From CAWAHD01 sp963781785 (GTDB lineage: Bacteria; Planctomycetota; Planctomycetia; Isosphaerales; Isosphaeraceae): a stretch of 64,000 nucleotides of DNA. Below the pieces are notes generated by a model. It was not told the origin of the DNA and made no database searches. It was given only the letters and a program-made list of their open reading frames with translations. Shown here piece after piece: positions 10,198-20,920 of the stretch. The stretch is taken from contig CAWAHD010000001.1 of assembly GCA_963781785.1 (NCBI GenBank), positions 372,001 through 436,000 of the forward strand, in the 5' to 3' direction. The translations under genes were made by a program, and so were the position numbers. Position 1 is the first letter of the stretch; every line of letters begins with the position of its first letter.

Positions 10198-12813
10198 CGC
10201 CGGGCTCTCTGCGCGGGTTGGACCAGACGCGAGTGCAACCGCCGTAAGGCATCCCCCGGCGGCTCGAACTGGAGGGCCTCAGCCTGGCCGGGCTCGATCC
10301 ACGCGGCCGCAAAAGGCGATAGACCCGGAAGCACGCGGAACCGAACCGAGGGCTTCTGGCTGATCCAGTGAACCGCTCCCGGCATATCCAGGATGTCGTT
10401 GAGCACTTCCCGGCGCGTCTCGCGCAACAAAGGATGTTCGGGGCAGGCAGCCTTCACGAGCGGATAGAGCCGGGTGCTGACCCAATTCATGCCGCCGACT
10501 CGGACACGCCGACCCGGCTCGGGGTGGCTCAAAACCATCAAGGCTGTCGCGGCAACGTGCCGGAACCGCCGCGCCGGCAGGTCGCCGTGGTCCAGACCCT
10601 CCATCACGAGATCGGCGAACCCATCGAGATCGAAAAGCGGCGGGATCGATTCGGACGTCAGCGCGCGAGCGCCGCGTCGGGGATGTGAATCGACCAGCCC
10701 AGGTCGGCAACCGTCAGCGTCAGGTCGCGGCCGAATCGGCGGCCCAGCCGCGCCACACAGACACGCGCAAGTGCCTCGCAAGCAGCGCGGTGAAGCGGCG
10801 CATGAAACGTATAGATGAGCCCGTCATCCCGCATCGAGGGTGACTCCTCAACGAGCAGTCCGGATTCATCCGGGATCTCGCTCCACTGGGCCTGGGCCTC
10901 GAAGAGCTCGACCAAGACCTGTGCGGCATCGTCGTCGAGAATGAAGGTCTCGATCAGCCAGCGGCGGAGCGCCGTCGTGCTCTCCTCGGCGAGGAAGCGC
11001 GAAGCTTGGCGCGGAAGCCGGCCAGGTCGCCGGCGAGCTCCGGCGAGAGCGACTGTCGATCGCTGGTCCAGCGAGGCAAGCTCGGCTCACCGCCGGCAGG
11101 GCGGGCCAGTACGATCGCGTTGTCGAGCCTCCGGAATTCCAGCGACCGACCATCGAGCACGAATCGATCACCGGGTACCAGCCGCTCGGCGTAAGCCGCC
11201 TCAAGCGTGCCCACGGCGACGCCGTTCGCGATGACCCGGACTGTGGCTTCCGAGTGGATCGTTCCCACGTTGGTCCGGAACCAGCGGGCAACGCGGCGAT
11301 TGCGAAGCCCAAACAGGCCCGCGTTCTCCCAGATGCGCGGCGAGGTCCATCGGGGTGGGACTCCCGGCTCCGACTCGAATGCCCCGGCGGGCGCTGCCAG
11401 GCGGCCTGCCAAGAACAACAGGCAGTCGTCAAAATCTGCCCGCGCCAGCTCGGCCATCGGCCCTGCCATGCGAATGAGCTCGAAGGCCGCATCCACTTCC
11501 TGGTTTCCCGCGCAGGCCATGCCAATCAATTGCTGACAAACGACATCGAGGGGCGCGCGGATCACATCGAGGGGTTCGATACGGCCGGCGCGCGCCGCCT
11601 GGGCAGTGACGACCGCCCCGGCCAGCTCTCCGGCCGTAGCCGCCAGGAGCAGCCCATGCGAGCGCATGCCCCGGCGATGGCCCGCTCGCCCGACTCTCTG
11701 CAAGCACCGCGCCACACCGCCGGGCAACCCGACCTGAACCGCCAGGTCGGCCGTACCGATGTCGATCCCCAGCTCGAGGCTTGTGCTGGTCACAACCACG
11801 CGGATTTCCCCCGCTCGAAGCGCCGCCTCGATCGTTCGCCGCCTCTCGTGATCGAGAGCCGAGTGATGGGCCACGATCCGCCGCTCTGGCTCGTCTCCCG
11901 CCGAGGGGTCCTGACGGAGATCGTGCGTGAGTCTCTCGGCGAAAGCGCGGGTATTGGCGAAGACGATGGTGGTGCGATTTCCGCTGACAGCCCGCCAGAG
12001 CCGTTTCAGCAGCCGGCGGTAGCTCAGGCCGCGGTGCGGCGACTCGTCGGGTTTGATCAGGCTCTCGACCTCGATCCGTGGCGGTGGGGTCCCGGACGGC
12101 GAAGCTGCTCTGACGACACGGCAGCTTCGCCCAGGTCCCACCAGGAACCGGGCCGCCGTCTCGCCCGGACGGCAGGTCGCCGACAGACCGACGCGAACCG
12201 GATCTCGCTGGCATTGCGACGCCACGCGCTCAAGTGAAACAGCCAAGTCGGCGCCGCGCTTCGTCGGCACCAGGGCGTGCAACTCATCGACGACCAGGTG
12301 TTCGACGGTTCTCCAGTGGACTTGCCAGCTCTTCTGGCTGAGGAGAAGCGACAGACTCTCGGGTGTGGTGATGAGCAGGTGGGGCGGATGGTCGCGAAGC
12401 TTACGGCGCTCGGACGCCGACGTATCGCCCGTCCGAACGCCGACCCGCACCGGGCTCCGATCACAACCGGCTCGCCGCCGGATTCCCTCGAGCGGAGTCG
12501 CCAGATTGCGTTCGACGTCGTAGTTCAGGCTCCGCAGGGGAGAGACGTAGACGCACTTCAGGCCGGGCGCGAGTGTTCCGGCCTCATGGCTACGGAACAG
12601 CCGATCAAGGATCGCGAGAAACCCGGCAAGCGTCTTGCCGGTTCCCGTGGGCGAGGTCAGGAGGACATGCTGGCCCGCGGCGATGACCGGCCATGCAAGT
12701 TGTTGCGCGGGGGTCGGGCCCTCGGGAAATGCCTCATCGAACCACGCGCGAACCGAGCCGGAGAGCACCTCCCGTGCTGAGACCGCTCCATCTGCCGATC
12801 CTGTTCGGTCCAT
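10194..12813 (-). CDS. lhr: Lhr-type DEXH-box DNA helicase (frameshifts near 10990 and 10670)
   Basis: About 870 residues. Helicase domain 1 has Walker A (TSPTGTGKT) and the DEXH box as DELH (LVVDELHALVP). Domain 2 has motif IV-like TTIVFANTRAFAERL, TSLELGIDIG and the motif VI-like QRVGRAGHRRG. These are followed by the winged-helix and Lhr-core region (ENAGLFGLRNRRVARWFRTN). Two one-base frame changes, near 10990 and 10670, separate the last two segments, but family-typical sequence continues in each. ATG 12813 is used rather than an ATG 16 codons upstream because homology starts later; this is uncertain. It is the first gene of an operon with the PdeM nuclease. Lhr enzymes are 3'-5' helicases that unwind RNA:DNA or DNA in repair. 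Confidence 0.82.
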
Positions 12814-12870
12814 GCGTCCCACCCGGATCCATTCCCGGCCTCTGTGCCGGGAGAGACGCATGATACCGAA

Positions 12871-14659
12871 TCAAGCCCCCGCTGTCTCTGCTGGCCAGTT
12901 CGCGTGGCCTCCGGCGTCACGGCGTACGACGACGCTCTTCCTCCTCGCTCGAGCGGGTGCGCCCACGCTCCGTTGAAGACGACCGCGCGGGTTGCCGCGT
13001 GGCCGATCGAGATGTTGCGTTTCCCTGGGCGGGCCGGCGAAGGCCGCTGGCAGCCGGGCGTTCCCCGGCGGCCTGGCGCCCGCGGACGCTCCCTGCTGGG
13101 CGTGCGCACCTCGTCCGGCCTCCGCCTCGCGAGCTGTCTGCCTACGCATCTCACCGCGGCCGGCGGCTCCGTGTTGCTCCAGCCCGCGCTGAGCGACTGA
13201 CGCACTCGATCCGGCCGGGTGGCCGGCGGGGTGCGATGCGACCGGGGAATGAGGCAGGCTCATCGGCCGTGGGCGGGCCGCGGCGGCACCTCCTGCCGCC
13301 CGCGCGCGGGCACCCTCTCGCTCCTGCTGCAGCCGCTGTTCTCGAAACTGGTGCATTTGCCCCACTTGCCGACGGATCTGCTCGCGCTCCGCTTCGTGGA
13401 CCTGCACCAGACGCATGCCCCTCCCTGCCACCGGATCGGCCGCCAGCTTGCTGAGCGGCATCGCCAGCGTGCGATGGTCCACCACCGTGACGTTGCGATC
13501 GATCGTGACGTTCCTCTCGATCAAGCGTGTCTGCTCGATGAAGGTGACCGGCGGCCTGAGGGCCACGTTCTCTCGCCTTTGAATGTACTGCTCGCGAATC
13601 TGGGTCACCCAGGCGGGGTTCCGCTGCACGTTGATCACCGCGTAATACGAGAAGAGAGGGTCGTAATAGGCCGGCCGGCCACTGGCAATCGTGAAGGAAA
13701 ACCAGGGAGTGATGCCGACGCTCACGAAGTTCTGGGCGATAGTAGTTGCCAAACAGATACTGGTTGGTGCTTGCCTGAACAAAGAGGTTGGCCGTGACGG
13801 CCGAGCCGACGATGCTGATCGACGGTGTGAAGACGAAGTTCGGCTGGGCGTACACCGGCTGGGGGTAATAGACCGGGGCAAACATCAAGCCACGGTTGGC
13901 GAGAGGCAAATCCCAGTAACCGGCGACGAAGAGGTGGCCGCTGGGGGTCCACACGTAGTGGGCCGGCATCCAGATCCAGTTTGACTGGACGGCAGCCCAG
14001 AACCCGGGCCGCCAGGCGTATCCGGACCCTTGCCACGACCAGTAGCCCGGGGTCCAGCTCAGGTTCGGAGCAGGCGCAGGCGTATTCGGGCCGGCCTCGA
14101 GGCTCTTGGGCGGAGCGGGCAGATACGATGGCTGGCTCTGTGCCGGACCTGAGCTGATCGGAATCCACGTTCCGGGCACCCATTGAGAACCGCCCTCGAC
14201 CTGGTGCCAGTAGCCGGGAACCCACTGGCTGTTCGGTGGCGGCTCGCGCCAGATTCCACTGATCCAGATGAAGTCGTCGCGCGAGACGTCCCAGCTCCAG
14301 TACCCGGGAATCCACTGCACGTTCTGTCCCGCCGGCTTCTGGTCTGGGGGCATTTCCTGAATGGGCGAAGGAGGCTCTTTGGGAACGACCGGGGACGGCG
14401 CGGGGTCGTGAACGACCGGAGCAGCATACGCTTCATGGACAGCACCACGCGTCAGGACTTGCCCGCCCTGGGAATCCGTTTGATCTGGACTCGAACCGGG
14501 TGCATCCTGGGGACCGGCGCCGTCTGGCACCGGAGTCGGAGCAGCAGGAGGATCCTGCCGACACGCTGCCCTGACCTGAGCACCGCCCATCACGACGAGA
14601 ATCATTGCCGTCAGGATCAAGCTGCCACGCCACAACCGAAGCGACGATTGAGAAGTCAT
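12871..14659 (-). CDS. Secreted YXWGXW-type repeat protein (frameshift near 13740)
   Basis: Start at ATG 14659, with GGAGG 9 bases upstream. A signal peptide (LILTAMILVVMGGAQVRAA) is followed by a Pro-rich linker and a Trp/Tyr-rich block with six or seven units such as WIPGYWSWD, WVPGYWHQ, WTPGYWSWQ and FVAGYWDLP, the pattern of the YXWGXW repeat family. After a frame change near 13740 the sequence continues (QNFVSVGITPWFSFTIASG) into a basic, Glu/Arg-rich helical region (REQIRRQVGQMHQFREQ) and a low-complexity Ala/Pro/Arg tail whose exact frame is uncertain. Such proteins are exported and of unknown function in planctomycetes. It is co-directional with the downstream helicase gene but probably separately transcribed. 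Confidence 0.7.
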
Positions 14660-14908
14660 CACCTTTACCCTCCATGGAATCCGGCTGAGCTTGAAGCGAT
14701 GAGGGATTTTAGCGGATGCCCGAAAACGCGTCTGCCGGACTCGACGCAAAATCGTCGAAGGAATGACGCAGTTCACGCAAACCACCCAAAATTAGCGACA
14801 GGCGCTTATTTTATAGCGGATACGGTATTAGGGAGATCTGCGATCCGCTTATCGGTGACTAAGATGAGTAGTTTGGTTGGATTAACAGCACTGGTGAATG
14901 AGGGGAGA

Positions 14909-15710
14909 TCAGGCGGCGTGATCTCGGGTGAGTTCTCGCGCAGCGAGGGTGACGGCGGTCTCGTCGGCGACGGCAAGATCTCGCGCGTACGCAATGAGTA
15001 AGGCCAAGTCAGCGAGATGGTTAAGGCGGCGCGGGCTTCCCTCGGCCACGTGATGAAGAGATGCGAGGGCACCGTCGGAGAAGAGCGGCGAGCTGGCACC
15101 CGCGTTTCCGAGGCGGCCCAGAACATACATGGCCGACTCGTCTTCGGTCATGGCGCCGACGAAACAGTGGGCCGTGAGACGGTCGGCCAGCCGGGCGGGA
15201 ATATCGAGCAAAAGCTCGGCGCCGCCGACGAAGAGGATGGAGAGATCGGGGGTTCCGTTGGAAGCGAAGTTGAGCAAAAGGCTCAGGGTATCGAATGTCG
15301 CGGGTGTGTCGATCAGGTGGGCGTCATCGACGACCAGGAGGGGAGCGTCTCCGCTGGCCGCAAGACTGGCCAGTTGGCGGCCCAACTGCCTGATCGCGGC
15401 CGGGAGTGCACGAGGCGCCTCGCCCAGGCCGCCGAACTCGTCGGCGAGGTAGGCCACAAGCTCGTTTGGAGTGAGGGCAGGAAACGTGAGGTGAATCATG
15501 GTCGCCCGCAACTCGGCTGCCAGCCGCGCGCGCCAGCAGAGTCTTGCCCGTGCCCGGCGGACCAAACAGAACCGCCGGCCCCTGGTTGTGCACGATCGCG
15601 TAGTGCAGCCTGCGGAGCACGGCATCCCGGCTGGGAAGCGGGACATAGAGCGACGGGCTGACCGTTTCCACAAACGGGCGCCGCACCAGTCCGAAGTGCG
15701 TCTCGTACAC
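14909..15710 (-). CDS. ExeA/GspA-like AAA ATPase (frameshift near 15525)
   Basis: It begins MYETHFGLVRRPF, the hallmark N-terminus of ExeA-like ATPases. Walker A is FGPPGTGKTLLAR (about residues 49-61). After a one-base frame change near 15525 come Walker B (PLLVVDDAHLID) and a sensor-like segment (LSILFVGGAELL). The C-terminus matches the lid domain (EGSPRRLNHLADLALLIAYA). No peptidoglycan-binding domain is visible. It starts 18 bases after the stop codon of a CpsD-like ATPase and ends a three-gene operon (17019 to 14909). In planctomycetes such ATPases sit in exopolysaccharide loci; a role in regulating polymer export or chain length is inferred. Confidence 0.72.
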
Positions 15711-15727
15711 AGGCGTCTCCAGCGGGC

Positions 15728-16505
15728 TCAGACGAACGTCTCGGCCAATCCCAGGAGAGGCACGCCTCCCGCTTCAAGCACCTCTCTGGCACGGAGAACC
15801 GCACGTTCGCCGGTCATGCCCGTGTGGTGCACCAACACGGCCGCATCGACCGAACGGTGGAGCATGGCGGCGCTCAAGCCGGTAAAAAGCGGGCCGCCAT
15901 CGACCAGGATCAAGTCAAACTCGCGGCGCAGCCGGGCCAGCGTGCAGGTCCAGGCGGCACTTGCCAGGAAATCGCGGGGCCGGGCGACGGCCGAACGCAT
16001 CGGTAATAGTGCCAGATGATCCGCGGAGGCGTCGATCAACGCGTCGGCGACGGCCCGGCCATCTTCTACCACGTCGTCCAGACCCAAGGCCGGCCGCAGG
16101 CCCAGAAGTCTCGCCACCATGGGGCCGGTCAAGTCGGCATCGACAACCAAGGTTCGCGCCGGATGGCGCGACAGCGCTCGCGCAAGGGTGAGCACCAGGG
16201 TCGTCCGGCCTTCGGCGCGATGGCAGCTCGTGAACAGAATGACCTTGTAATTCTGCCGCTGCCGCGCCGCGAGCAAGATTTGAGCCAGTCGTTCGAAATC
16301 TTGGTCCCCACTGTCGTTCGAGGGTGAGCACCAGGGGAGGCCACTGCAATTCGGCGGCCGGAAGTGAGTCGCGGGCCGCCGCCCTAGGATTGACGGCCGT
16401 GAGCTCGCGGCCAGGCCAATGAGGGCGCGGCGGCACGCCTCCGGATAAGCCGTCTCGCGTGCCCTTGGAGTAGACCTCGGCCAGTACCTCGTCAATTTCC
16501 CGCAT
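15728..16505 (-). CDS. CpsD/BY-kinase-like P-loop ATPase with Arg in the Walker A lysine position (frameshift near 16310)
   Basis: Start at ATG 16505, inside the end of the upstream membrane-protein gene (14-base overlap). A divergent N-terminus of about 65 residues is joined after a frame change near 16310 to a CpsD/Wzc-like domain: FERLAQILLAARQRQNYKVI, Walker A region FTSCHRAEGRTTLVLTLARAL, Walker A' TLVVDADLTGPMVARLLGL and Walker B LILVDGGPL. The usual GKS/T lysine is replaced by Arg (EGRTT). No C-terminal Tyr cluster is seen, so this is not a typical tyrosine autokinase. It may be a non-kinase regulator of polysaccharide assembly. The operon context with a membrane protein and an ExeA ATPase supports that pathway. 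Confidence 0.68.
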
Positions 16506-17019
16506 CTGCCTTGTCCTCGATACTGTCTGCCGGCAAGACATAGCCGGGGAAGATCACAGGAATCTCCGTGCCGGTGACAGGTGCCGACGCTGCCGGCTCG
16601 CTCGACAGAACCACACCTCCAAGGGTGCTTATCGCGGGGCCTCTCGGCGATTCCCTCGGGCGGTCTGGATCGTGGATATTGGCGAAGTCGCCGCGGCTCA
16701 AGGGCGAGTCGACAGAATCAGAAATCGCACAGGCGACGATGCGGCCCGGCCGGCTCGACCATCCGATCGTGCAGGCCGACACAACCGGCGTCAAGACGAG
16801 CAGGGCACAGCCCACCAGGCGCACCTCGCGGCGCAGCCGCCGCCTCGTCTGAGGATTCGGCTGCGGTGTGCCGATCCGGCCACGCGTGACGATCTGTCGG
16901 GAATGCCTGGTCCTTTCAACCCGGACCGCGGGCACTTCGATCAAGACCGCCAGTGAAGGCTCGAGTGTTCGGCTGGATCGAGTCTCTCTCACCGTTTGTA
17001 GACCATCGGCTCGACTCAT
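16492..17019 (-). CDS. Single-pass membrane or lipoprotein-like protein of a polysaccharide operon
   Basis: 175 residues from ATG 17019 (weak AAGGGG upstream). A basic N-terminal half of about 70 residues precedes one hydrophobic helix (VRLVGCALLVLTPVVSACTIGW, a Cys near the end). The rest is Pro/Ser-rich and probably extracytoplasmic, ending VIFPGYVLPADSIEDKADAGN. I do not recognise the family. Its stop codon lies inside the start of the CpsD-like gene, so the two are coupled. By position it could be the membrane partner that CpsD-like ATPases need, but it lacks the paired helices and Pro-rich motif of Wzz proteins. Confidence 0.55.
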   Translation of the reverse strand: MSRADGLQTVRETRSSRTLEPSLAVLIEVPAVRVERTRHSRQIVTRGRIGTPQPNPQTRRRLRREVRLVGCALLVLTPVVSACTIGWSSRPGRIVACAISDSVDSPLSRGDFANIHDPDRPRESPRGPAISTLGGVVLSSEPAASAPVTGTEIPVIFPGYVLPADSIEDKADAGN

Positions 17020-17491
17020 GGCAGCACCCCTTGCGCCCCTCGCACGACTGGTTGTGTCTCCTGGTCTCGGTTTTCGACTGTCGCTCACCCGTTGCGCCCT
17101 TCCATGGATCACCCGCGCGGGGCGGCTCGACCGAGTCGATCTGATTCATCGTCTGCTTGGCTGGTCAAACTTGAACAGCCATGACGAAAATGACGAAATC
17201 GAAAGCCTGGCTGATCGAGTGGGTCGAAGAGCCGCTACAACCGCGCGAATCGACATGGTGCCCTATCCTGGGGCCGGTACCAATGAGCAACCTGACCAGA
17301 GGCGCGGACCGGCGCGACGATTTCGGCCCGCGGTACCGGTGTTTTGCGTCGCACGGAGAAAAGCATGAGGCCCGGCTCGGAGCCGGCTGGCTTCTGGGGC
17401 AGTGGTTCCGAGCCGGGCCAGTTCGCAGGAGAGGCCCCGGACGTTTTTGAAAGGGTGAGCGCAATCAATTCGGCCGGGCAGGCGAGTCAAT
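17020..17491. other. Non-coding stretch between the polysaccharide operon and the broken secreted-protein gene
   Basis: No supported gene. It holds an inverted repeat (separate entry) and presumably the promoter of the three-gene operon that runs leftward. Confidence 0.4.
17369..17419 (-). terminator. Inverted repeat, probable terminator
   Basis: A perfect 13-bp stem, GGCCCGGCTCGGA (17369-17381) with TCCGAGCCGGGCC (17407-17419), loop 25 nt. On the minus strand it is followed by CTCATGCTTTTCT. It lies about 70 bases beyond the stop codon of the minus-strand gene ending at 17492. Confidence 0.45.
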
Positions 17492-19050
17492 TCAGCGACC
17501 GAACAAGGCGCGGAAGAAGCCGCCGATCCGGGGACGCGACTCGGGTGCCTCGTTTTCGGCGATCATCCGAGCACGGCCGGCTTCGTACTCAGCGACCGGC
17601 CGGAATTGGGGCGGGCGCATCGCAAATCGGCTGCGATTGCCGCCGCCGTTGGCCATATCGAGCGAGCGGACGTTGGCCTCGGTCACGAGCTGGTTGTGCC
17701 CACCCCAGCGGGATTCGACCAGTTCCAGGACGTTAAGCGGCGCGAACAGGGCTTCACCACCCACCGAGATCCAGTCGGCCGCCGCGGGATTGGTCTCGTC
17801 GACCCGGCCATCCAGCCCGTAGACCAGGTTGTATTCGTAGTTGACCACGCGGTCTTTGTCGTCCTGGCCGTTGAGCATCGAGCCCGAGTTGGCGTGCAGC
17901 TCGACCGAGAGCTTCACGGCCCGCGGGCCCCGGCCGGGGATCGCATGGTAGGTGGCGATGTACTTGTAGACTCCGTGGTTCCACACCTCGTTGATCGTTC
18001 CCCGCGGCGGGAAAGCGCGCAGGTTGGCCAGGAGCGCCTTCTTCTCGCCGCGGATGTGCGTTTCCAGCATGGCGTGCACGCGGGGCGCCTTGCTAGTCGC
18101 ACGGATCAGAGCCGGGCCGCGGCGGCCCGGGCGGGATCTCGTTGGCATAGTCGCCGATGCGGTGGTTGTAGTGGTTTTCACCCAGCTCGGCCCAGAGGGC
18201 CTTGAGCTCATCCCGCGTCATCCCTGTCCAGGGGGCGGGCGCGGGCTCGTTCAGAAGAATCGACGCGACAGCACCGCCCAGGCAATGGCCGGGCCACCGC
18301 GAGATGTCTTTGTTCTGACTGAACGCCGCCTCCCACTGCCGCGCCGAGGTGCCGAAGAGCTGGTCGTATTTCAGTAGCGGCGATGGGGTCTTGAAACCGG
18401 GTGATCTGACCGCCATGTTCCTTGTCGGGGCCGACCCAGGTCAGGTCATCGTAAAGGTTCGGGAACCAGGTCGCGTCGTCGCCCGGCGGCCGGCAGCGTC
18501 TCGAGCAGACCGTTCGGGCCGGCCAGGATGATGTCGTTCCCGGGAGGGATGTAACCCCCTGGCGCGGCGATCAGCACTGGTCGTCGCCGTTGGTGGTCAT
18601 CGTGTCGACCCGGGCATTGCCTCCGGCCCATGGCTCGTGGATCGAGTCGGCCTTGGTCGGCCAGTAATAGAAGTTCCAGGGCTTCTTCGTGCTCTCGCCG
18701 ACTTGAACGAATGTGGTCTCCACCGCGTAGGGCTTCGTGGCGCCCTGCAATCTTGAAGGTATACCAGCCCTGCTGGTCGAACGCCGACGTCCTGGCCGTT
18801 GACTCGCGCCGACGCCGTTGGGTCCCTTGAGATCGACGATCTGTCCGTACGGTCGTCTTCACCTGCAGCTCGCCGCCGAACCGCGTCGGAACATAGACGC
18901 CGTAATGATGATCGCCGGACTGCCCGTCCAATGAACCTCCCAGCGGGACGGTCGTGACGTGCTCGGCGGTGCCGTGCACTGGCCGCCATACTCAGCGATG
19001 GCGGCCAATGCCCAGATCACCGAACCACCGAGCCAGTTGCCAATACGCAT
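17492..19050 (-). pseudogene. Secreted protein resembling the transglutaminase-elicitor family, broken by several frameshifts
   Basis: ATG 19050 follows GGGAGG by 5-6 bases and starts a signal peptide (MRIGNWLGGSVIWALAAIA). Coherent sequence then hops through all three frames: AEHVTTVPLGGSLDGQSGDH, later YIPPGNDIILAGPNGLLETL, LLKYDQLFGTSARQWEAAF, RWPGHCLGGAVASILLNEP, NHYNHRIGDYANEIPPGP, and finally a long C-terminal segment (NEVWNHGVYKYIATYHAIPG ... ANVRSLDMANGG). At least five one-base changes are needed. The WPGHCxG...A core resembles the Cys-containing motif of transglutaminase-elicitor-like proteins (moderate confidence from memory). The density of breaks is higher than elsewhere, so true decay is possible as well as sequencing error. 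Confidence 0.5.
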
Positions 19051-19637
19051 GCTGCCTCCCAATACCGGTGTAGAGTTTTACTCACCAGATCGCACCGGCG
19101 CTCCGAGCCAGCAAGGTCACGGGAAACGTCTTGTCTCTCGATAACCTGCGACTCACGCTCACCGAACGCGCCGCCTCCCGTGATACCCTATGATGGTTCG
19201 GCTTCGAAGCAGGCGTTGGTGGATATCAATTCGCCAAGTACTCCTACCTATACTCTTGAAACTCGTCAAAGCCCGTAGAGTTCGTCAAGGTGGCAATTTC
19301 TCGATTTTCTCAAGTTCAGTAAATGAGCGAAAGGGGTCTGCCGATAACCACAATGGCCACCCCTGGGGTGGAGAGCGAGAGTCGGCCAAGAAGACCGGCT
19401 TGAGGCTTCCGCCACCGTGCCGAGGCCTTCGTGATCAGTTCCCCAGCCCGGCTTGGGGACGAGGTTCACTCGGAGACGCTTTCGAGCGTTCGGCAAGTGA
19501 ACCGCAATCGGAAACGGTGGTGTTGGCGATCGGACGTTGTCCAGCATCGGCCGTGCCGAACCATCAGGGGAATTTCAGCTCACCGACTCGATCGAGACGT
19601 CGACCGACAACCTCACTCTTCACAAGAGGACATCGCG
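19051..19637. other. Non-coding stretch between divergent genes
   Basis: This separates two divergently transcribed genes (leftward from 19050, rightward from 19638) and should contain both promoters. The plus-strand open frame through it has no ribosome binding site or recognisable domain. Confidence 0.4.
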
Positions 19638-20593
19638 ATGACCAGTGCGGTATTAGTTCTTGCCTTGGGTCTGTCTGGCCAAAGCCCGCAAGGGGTCTAT
19701 CCGGCAGCTCAAGGCCCAGGCAAGGTCTTGCCCCAAGCCCAGGCGCCCGGCAAAGTTTCGCCGGCGCCTCAGGCACCAGCAAGGTAGCACCCGCGGCCCA
19801 GGCTCCGAGCAAGATCATGCCGGCGGCTCAGGCCCCCAGCAAGGTCTCTCCGGCGGCTCAGGCCCCGAGCAAGATCATGCCGGCGGCTCAGGCCCCCAGC
19901 AAGGTCCACCCGGCGGCTCAGGCCCCGAGCAAGATCATGCCGGCGGCTCAGGCCCCCAGCAAGGTCCACCCGGCGGCCCAGGCCCCGAGCAAGATCATGC
20001 CGGCGGCCCAGGCGCCCGGCAAGATCATGCCCGCCGCTCAGGCTCCGAGCAAGATCATGCCGGCGGCACAGGCGCCGAGCAAGGCTTATCCGGCGGCACA
20101 GGCGCCCGGCAAGATCATGCCGGCGGCCCAGGCGCCGAGCAAGGCTTATCCGGCGGCTCAGGCCCCGAGCAAGATCATGCCGGCGGCACAGGCGCCGAGC
20201 AAGGCTTATCCGGCGGCTCAGGCCCCGAGCAAGATCATGCCGGCGGCTCAGGCCCCCAGCAAGGTCTACCCCGCGGCGCAAGCTCCGGGCAAGATCCTGC
20301 CTGCCGCGCAGGCCCCGAGCAAGGTTCACCCCGCGGCGCAAGCTCCGGGCAAGATCCTGCCTGCCGCACAGGCCCCGAGCAAGGTTCACCCCGCGGCGCA
20401 AGCTCCGGGTAAGATCCTGCCTGCCGCGCAGGCCCCGAGCAAGGTTCACCCCGCGGCCCAGGCCCCGGGCAAGGTCCTGCCGGCGGCTCAGGCCCCGGGC
20501 AAGGTTTCTCCCGCGCCACAGGCCCCCGGCAAAGTTGGTCCGATCTCGGGTGGCTCGCCGCAGGCCCCGGCCAAGGTCTCCGGCCAGTATTGA
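19638..20593 (+). CDS. Exported low-complexity protein of PAAQAPSK decapeptide repeats (frameshift near 19780)
   Basis: Start at ATG 19638 with AAGAGGA 8 bases upstream. A short hydrophobic N-terminus (MTSAVLVLALGLSGQSPQG) looks like a signal peptide. The rest is built from a decapeptide PAAQAP(S/G)Kxx, where the last two positions alternate among IM, VH, AY, VS and IL. The first degenerate units (PGKVLPQAQAPGKV) are in frame 3 and the main array is in frame 2, so one base must be gained or lost near 19780. The end is GGSPQAPAKVSGQY. One Lys per ten residues gives an extended, positively charged, Pro/Ala-rich chain. I know of no named family. A structural or wall-associated role is inferred. 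Confidence 0.68.
19790..20539 (+). repeat. 25 tandem 30-bp repeats
   Basis: Twenty-five consecutive 30-bp units, each encoding PAAQAP(S/G)K plus two variable residues; the last has PAPQAP. Many units differ at only one or two bases, and the variable pair alternates in a higher-order two-unit (60-bp) pattern, as expected from unequal crossing-over. Confidence 0.9.
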
Positions 20594-20920
20594 TGGATCC
20601 TCGCCACCGGCGACCTCGGAACACATGACAATCGATTGTTGAATCAACATCCCGCGCACGCCACATACCGACCGACCAAGCGGCGGTGCCTCTCCTCTGG
20701 AGACGTACCGCCGTCGTCGTTTCGAATCGCGCCAACACAAAATCTGCACTTCGTTCCCACGATCGGCGTACGGCGACCTACGTTTCTAGTAGGAATTCGT
20801 GACACGCCAACTTTTCCCTCCGCCTGAAAATCCTCGATTGATGACGCCGCGGTGGAACCGCGACTCCTTGCACCAGCCATCCTCGATCCGTCCTTGATCG
20901 AGCTGCAATGGGATAGCACC
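20594..20920. other. Non-coding stretch
   Basis: No gene seen. It probably carries the end of the repeat-protein transcript and the promoter of the first matrixin gene; no clear hairpin with a T run was found. Confidence 0.35.

Noticed and set aside
19790..20539. The 30-bp tandem array as a CRISPR array
   Set aside because: The units are contiguous with no unique spacers and code for a continuous peptide repeat; no cas genes are present.
19769..20749. A 326-codon minus-strand open frame opposite the decapeptide repeats
   Set aside because: It is the repeat array read backwards; the plus strand has a signal-peptide-like start and ribosome binding site.
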